DNA from: Cyanobacteria bacterium UBA11153
Lineage (GTDB): Bacteria > Cyanobacteriota > Cyanobacteriia > Cyanobacteriales > Coleofasciculaceae
Direction: 5' to 3'
Assembly (NCBI GenBank): GCA_003511885.1
Contig: DOIX01000342.1
Coordinates: 29,647 to 46,521, forward strand
Length of the DNA: 16,875 nucleotides
A program made the position numbers and the translations under genes. Position 1 is the first letter of the stretch, and each line of letters opens with the position of its first letter. Under the pieces are notes generated by a model. The model saw only the letters and a program-made list of their open reading frames with translations. It was not told the DNA's origin and ran no database searches. Of this stretch, positions 14,338 to 16,875 are shown piece after piece.

Positions 14338-14343
14338 TCCACC

Positions 14344-15351
14344 ATGCGCATTGAGCAGTTGCAAGCTTTTCTGGCTGTTGCCGAGACAGGGAATTTCGGA
14401 CAAGCCGCCCGCAAGTGCGGGGTGACTCAATCCACTATCAGCCGTCAAATCCAATCCCTGGAAGCCGACTTGGGTTTGCCACTGTTTCATCGCACCTCTC
14501 AAGCTAAGTTAACTTTGGGCGGAGAAAACCTACTACCTCGCGCCCGCAAAATCTGTCAAGAGTGGCATAATGCTACTCAAGAGTTAGCAGATTTAATCGC
14601 GGGGAAGCAACCGGAACTTTGCGTAGCAGCGATTCCGTCAGTTTTTTCTCACTATTTGCCACCCGTATTACAGAAATTTTGCCGCGACTATCCCGACGTA
14701 CAGTTAAGGATAACTTCTTTGGGGAGCGATCGCGCTCTGAAAGTTTTGCGGGATGGTTTGGTGGATATCGCGATTGTGATGAATAATCGCTTTTTAACTG
14801 CTAGTCCAGAAATGGTGGTAGATGTGCTCTACAATGAACCGATTGAACTATTGATGGCGGCAAATCATCCCCTCACTCAATATCAGCAAGTGCCTTGGAG
14901 CGAGTTGGGGAAATACCCGCAAGTTATGTTTAAAGATGGCTATGGGATGCAACGTCTGGTACAAGACTGGTTCTCTCGACAAGGTATTAATCCCCAAATA
15001 GTCATGGAATTAAATGCTTTGGAGGCTTTTCGGGGAGTTATACGTCATGGCGACTTGATTGCTCTATTGCCTCAATCGGCTCTCTTGGAAGCGAGGCTCG
15101 ATCCTACTTTAGCAATCCGCACGATAGCTGGCACTTCTGGACAGCATATCGGAAATCTGTCCGCTGGATTATCGTCTTCTCACCATCGAGTTGCCAATAT
15201 CTCCACATCAGATGTCAGTCTCACCCGTCAAGTGGTATTAGTAACTACTCAGGATCGGCTCCAAATTCCTCCAATTCAGTACTTTTGTCAACTAATTAGG
15301 CAGTTAGATAAGTCTACAATTAATCCTTCATCCTTAGTTTTGAGTGCGTGA
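14344..15351 (+). CDS. ntcB: NtcB, LysR-type activator of nitrate assimilation
   Basis: 335 residues, LysR family. The winged helix-turn-helix is at 1-60 (MRIEQLQAFLAVAETGNFGQ, then CGVTQSTISRQIQSLE as recognition helix). The effector domain follows from about 90 (PELCVAAIPSVFSHYLPPVL). The sequence agrees closely with what I remember of cyanobacterial NtcB, including AGKQPELCVAAIPS, SDRALKVLRDGLVDIAIVMNNRFLT and RQVVLVTTQDRLQIPP. NtcB activates nirA-nrt-narB genes in response to nitrite under NtcA control. A Ser/His-rich segment at about 262-290 looks like an insertion and makes the protein roughly 25 residues longer than usual. The ATG at 14344 has no Shine-Dalgarno; an NtcA box occupies that position. 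No nitrate-assimilation structural genes are in the window. Confidence 0.85.
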   Translation: MRIEQLQAFLAVAETGNFGQAARKCGVTQSTISRQIQSLEADLGLPLFHRTSQAKLTLGGENLLPRARKICQEWHNATQELADLIAGKQPELCVAAIPSVFSHYLPPVLQKFCRDYPDVQLRITSLGSDRALKVLRDGLVDIAIVMNNRFLTASPEMVVDVLYNEPIELLMAANHPLTQYQQVPWSELGKYPQVMFKDGYGMQRLVQDWFSRQGINPQIVMELNALEAFRGVIRHGDLIALLPQSALLEARLDPTLAIRTIAGTSGQHIGNLSAGLSSSHHRVANISTSDVSLTRQVVLVTTQDRLQIPPIQYFCQLIRQLDKSTINPSSLVLSA

Positions 15352-15681
15352 TTGAAGATAGTTTTGACTAATTAGTTTGGAAGGAGAAAAGCTAATGGCT
15401 AAAAGCTAATGGCTAATGGAAGACTTGAAAAAATACTACAGATAAATATATTAGACATCTCCAGAAAATATTGTATTGACTTGTAGTATTTTGTATGGGC
15501 GTTAGCGAGAGCTATGGGTTAGCCTAGCATAAGGGCGACAATTTCACGGAAAAATCAGAAATCTGGATATCCCTTATACTTCGCCCTGCCCCGATAGGTA
15601 AGCCATAATTTATTTGTTGGAGAGGTCTATTGTAGGATCGTACTGACAAGGAGACAAAACAATAAGCAATGAGCGATCTTT
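15352..15681. other. Gene-free region with GCTAATGG repeats
   Basis: 330 bp between ntcB and the TrpD2-like gene. It contains a degenerate tandem repeat of GCTAATGGCTAA units (15391-15418), related in style to the GATTAGC repeat near phoD. AAGGAG at 15648-15653 is a good ribosome binding site but lies 28 bases before the next gene's ATG and 15 before a six-codon frame (15669-15689). No RNA gene recognised. Confidence 0.4.
15391..15418. repeat. Degenerate short tandem repeat of GCTAATGGCTAA type
   Basis: GCTAATGGCTAAAA is followed directly by GCTAATGGCTAATGG. Probably another cyanobacterial STRR-like tract. Confidence 0.6.
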
Positions 15682-16752
15682 ATGAGTAATACATTTAGAG
15701 AATTACTAAAAAAAGTGGGTAGCGGTACTCACACGGGGAAAGATTTAAGTCGGGAAGAAGCAGAAATAGCCACTCGGATGATGCTATTAGGAGAAGCAAC
15801 TCCCGCACAAATTGGTGCATTTTTGATCGCGCACCGAATTAAACGCCCCACTAGTGAAGAATTAGCAGGAATGCTAGATGCTTACGATCAGATTGGTCCT
15901 CAATTGCAATCTTGGGGAATGGGGAAATTACCAGACTCCTCATCCTCCCATCCTATAACAGTTTTGGGTACACCTTATGATGGACGGGATCGCACTGCGC
16001 CTGTCACTATTTTAACGGCGCTGATGCTGGCTGCGGCTGGAGTGCCAGTCTTGATGCACGGAGGGGATCGGATCGCGACTAAATATGGCATTCCTTTAAT
16101 GGAAATTTGGCAGGGATTGGAAGTTGATTTATCTAAATTAAGCCTGGAAAAAGTTCAGTTATTATTGGAAAAAATAGGTTTGGGATTTATCTATTTACCT
16201 CAACATTTTCCTGAAGCAGAGGGGTTAGTTACCTACCGCGATCAAATTGGAAAACGTCCACCTATTGCGACAATGGAGTTAATTTGGTCTCCCTACCTAG
16301 GTGCAATTCATCAGGTGGCAGGTTATGTTCATCCGCCTACGGAAGTGAGGTTTCGAGAGGTATTTAATATGCGAGGCGTGAATAATTTTACTCTGGTGAA
16401 AGGATTAGAAGGAAGTTGTGACTTGCCTTGCGATCGCACTGCGATTATTGCTATCAGTAATCCCAATACTAGTGAAGGTTTTGAGCGTCTCATTCTCCAT
16501 CCCAGCGACTATGGTTTTGCCGCGAAGGAAGTGCCTTTTGAATCAACTAGCCAACTCATTGGACAACTCCAAGCTGTTTTAACAGGTAAATCCTCAGAAT
16601 TACTTAATGCTGCTATTTGGAATGGTGGGTTTTATCTCTGGCGTTGTGGTGTTTGTGAAGATTTACCAACAGGTTTTGCTAAAGCTCAAAACCTCCTCTC
16701 TGGTGGTTATACTGAAAACAAACTAACCGAAATTAAAAATGCGATTGATTAG
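15682..16752 (+). CDS. Anthranilate phosphoribosyltransferase-like protein (TrpD2/YbiB type)
   Basis: 356 residues with the glycosyltransferase family 3 layout: a helical N-terminal domain (1-70, FRELLKKVGSGTHTGKDLSREEAEIATRMMLLGEATPAQIGAFLIAHRIK) and an alpha/beta domain. Residues that bind PRPP and metal in true TrpD are altered. GTGGDG is GTPYDGR (96-102), KHGNR is LMHGGDR (124-130), and the G-x-D-E metal motif is GLEGSCDLP (241-249). This resembles TrpD2 proteins such as E. coli YbiB, a nucleic-acid-binding protein without proven TrpD activity, so it is unlikely to make tryptophan precursors. The first possible in-frame start after a TGA at 15670 is the ATG at 15682. It lies downstream of ntcB on the same strand, 330 bp away; I infer no firm functional link. 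Confidence 0.8.
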   Translation: MSNTFRELLKKVGSGTHTGKDLSREEAEIATRMMLLGEATPAQIGAFLIAHRIKRPTSEELAGMLDAYDQIGPQLQSWGMGKLPDSSSSHPITVLGTPYDGRDRTAPVTILTALMLAAAGVPVLMHGGDRIATKYGIPLMEIWQGLEVDLSKLSLEKVQLLLEKIGLGFIYLPQHFPEAEGLVTYRDQIGKRPPIATMELIWSPYLGAIHQVAGYVHPPTEVRFREVFNMRGVNNFTLVKGLEGSCDLPCDRTAIIAISNPNTSEGFERLILHPSDYGFAAKEVPFESTSQLIGQLQAVLTGKSSELLNAAIWNGGFYLWRCGVCEDLPTGFAKAQNLLSGGYTENKLTEIKNAID

Positions 16753-16755
16753 CAG

Positions 16756-16798
16756 ATGCCCTGCTGGGGAATAGGAGAGGGAATGCCCTGCTGGGGAA
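16756..16798. repeat. 16-bp direct repeat after the TrpD2-like gene
   Basis: ATGCCCTGCTGGGGAA occurs at 16756-16771 and again at 16783-16798, a 27-bp period, starting four bases after the stop codon. The intervening bases (TAGGAGAGGGA) are purine-rich. It may be a repeat tract or part of a 3' structure. The remaining bases to the window end hold a weak GAGG/CCTC hairpin and no gene. Confidence 0.6.
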
Positions 16799-16875
16799 AG
16801 ATTTGAGGAAATTTAGCCTCTTTAATAAGATACAATTTAACTACACAGCAGCTTCTATAGCAGTGGACAGTTGAC

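Larger units (their letters stand above)
13433..14343. promoter_or_regulatory. Large gene-free divergent region between the amine cluster and ntcB
   Basis: 911 bp, AT-rich, with stop codons in all frames. Contents: an inverted repeat CTTGC-AGC-GCAAG (13461-13473) close to the aminotransferase start, with TATAGT nearby on the minus strand as a possible -10; a perfect 20-bp palindrome with a HIP1 core (13584-13603); an (AT)n run of about 17 bases (13811-13827); two direct copies of TGGTCAAGCTA 15 bases apart (13973-13983, 13988-13998); a GC-rich hairpin AACCGCC/GGCGGTT (14200-14215); and the NtcA box (14322-14337). It must hold the promoters of both divergent units. Confidence 0.5.

Overview
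The window looks like the chromosome of a cyanobacterium, probably a filamentous one. The HIP1 octamer GCGATCGC occurs at least eight times in 16.9 kb (near 111, 4078, 4859, 5837, 10226, 13590, 14726 and 16431). There are heptameric short tandem repeats between genes, four Uma2/DUF820 genes, a cyanobacterial-type NtcB regulator and an HspA-like small heat-shock protein. I see no rRNA, tRNA, CRISPR array or transposase gene.

Layout. (1) 1-1769: a repeat-rich leader, an NAD(P)H-dependent FMN reductase (+) and a convergent hsp20 gene (-), with a perfect 34-bp palindrome between their stop codons. (2) 1770-4676: four Uma2-family (PD-(D/E)XK-like) genes. Two of them (3710 to 2530, minus strand) are a recent tandem duplication whose differences are concentrated in the middle of the protein. 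(3) 4829-6529: a PhoD-type phosphodiesterase/alkaline phosphatase (-). (4) 6812-13432: six minus-strand genes in a row. In order of transcription they are a class III aminotransferase, a zinc MDR dehydrogenase, a HAD sugar-phosphatase-like protein, a second MDR protein lacking the catalytic-zinc ligands, a glucokinase-family kinase and an EamA/DMT membrane transporter. (5) 14344-16752: NtcB, the LysR-type activator of nitrate assimilation, and a TrpD2/YbiB-like protein, both on the plus strand. A 911-bp gene-free region separates them from region 4.

The most interesting part is region 4. Kinase, aminotransferase, phosphatase, polyol-type dehydrogenases and exporter-like protein together match the logic of small aminosugar or azasugar pathways. 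Precedents are GabT1/Yktc1/GutB1 of Bacillus nojirimycin-type azasugar synthesis (transamination of fructose-6-phosphate, dephosphorylation, oxidation) and NtdA/B/C of kanosamine synthesis. No cyclase, NRPS/PKS or RiPP precursor is visible, so a small polar aminated sugar, aminopolyol or azasugar is my best inference. It is not shown by the sequence.

A near-ideal NtcA box (GTA-N8-TAC) lies only seven bases upstream of the ntcB start codon. That is too close to activate ntcB in the standard way. It would fit autorepression, or activation of transcription towards the amine cluster on the other strand.
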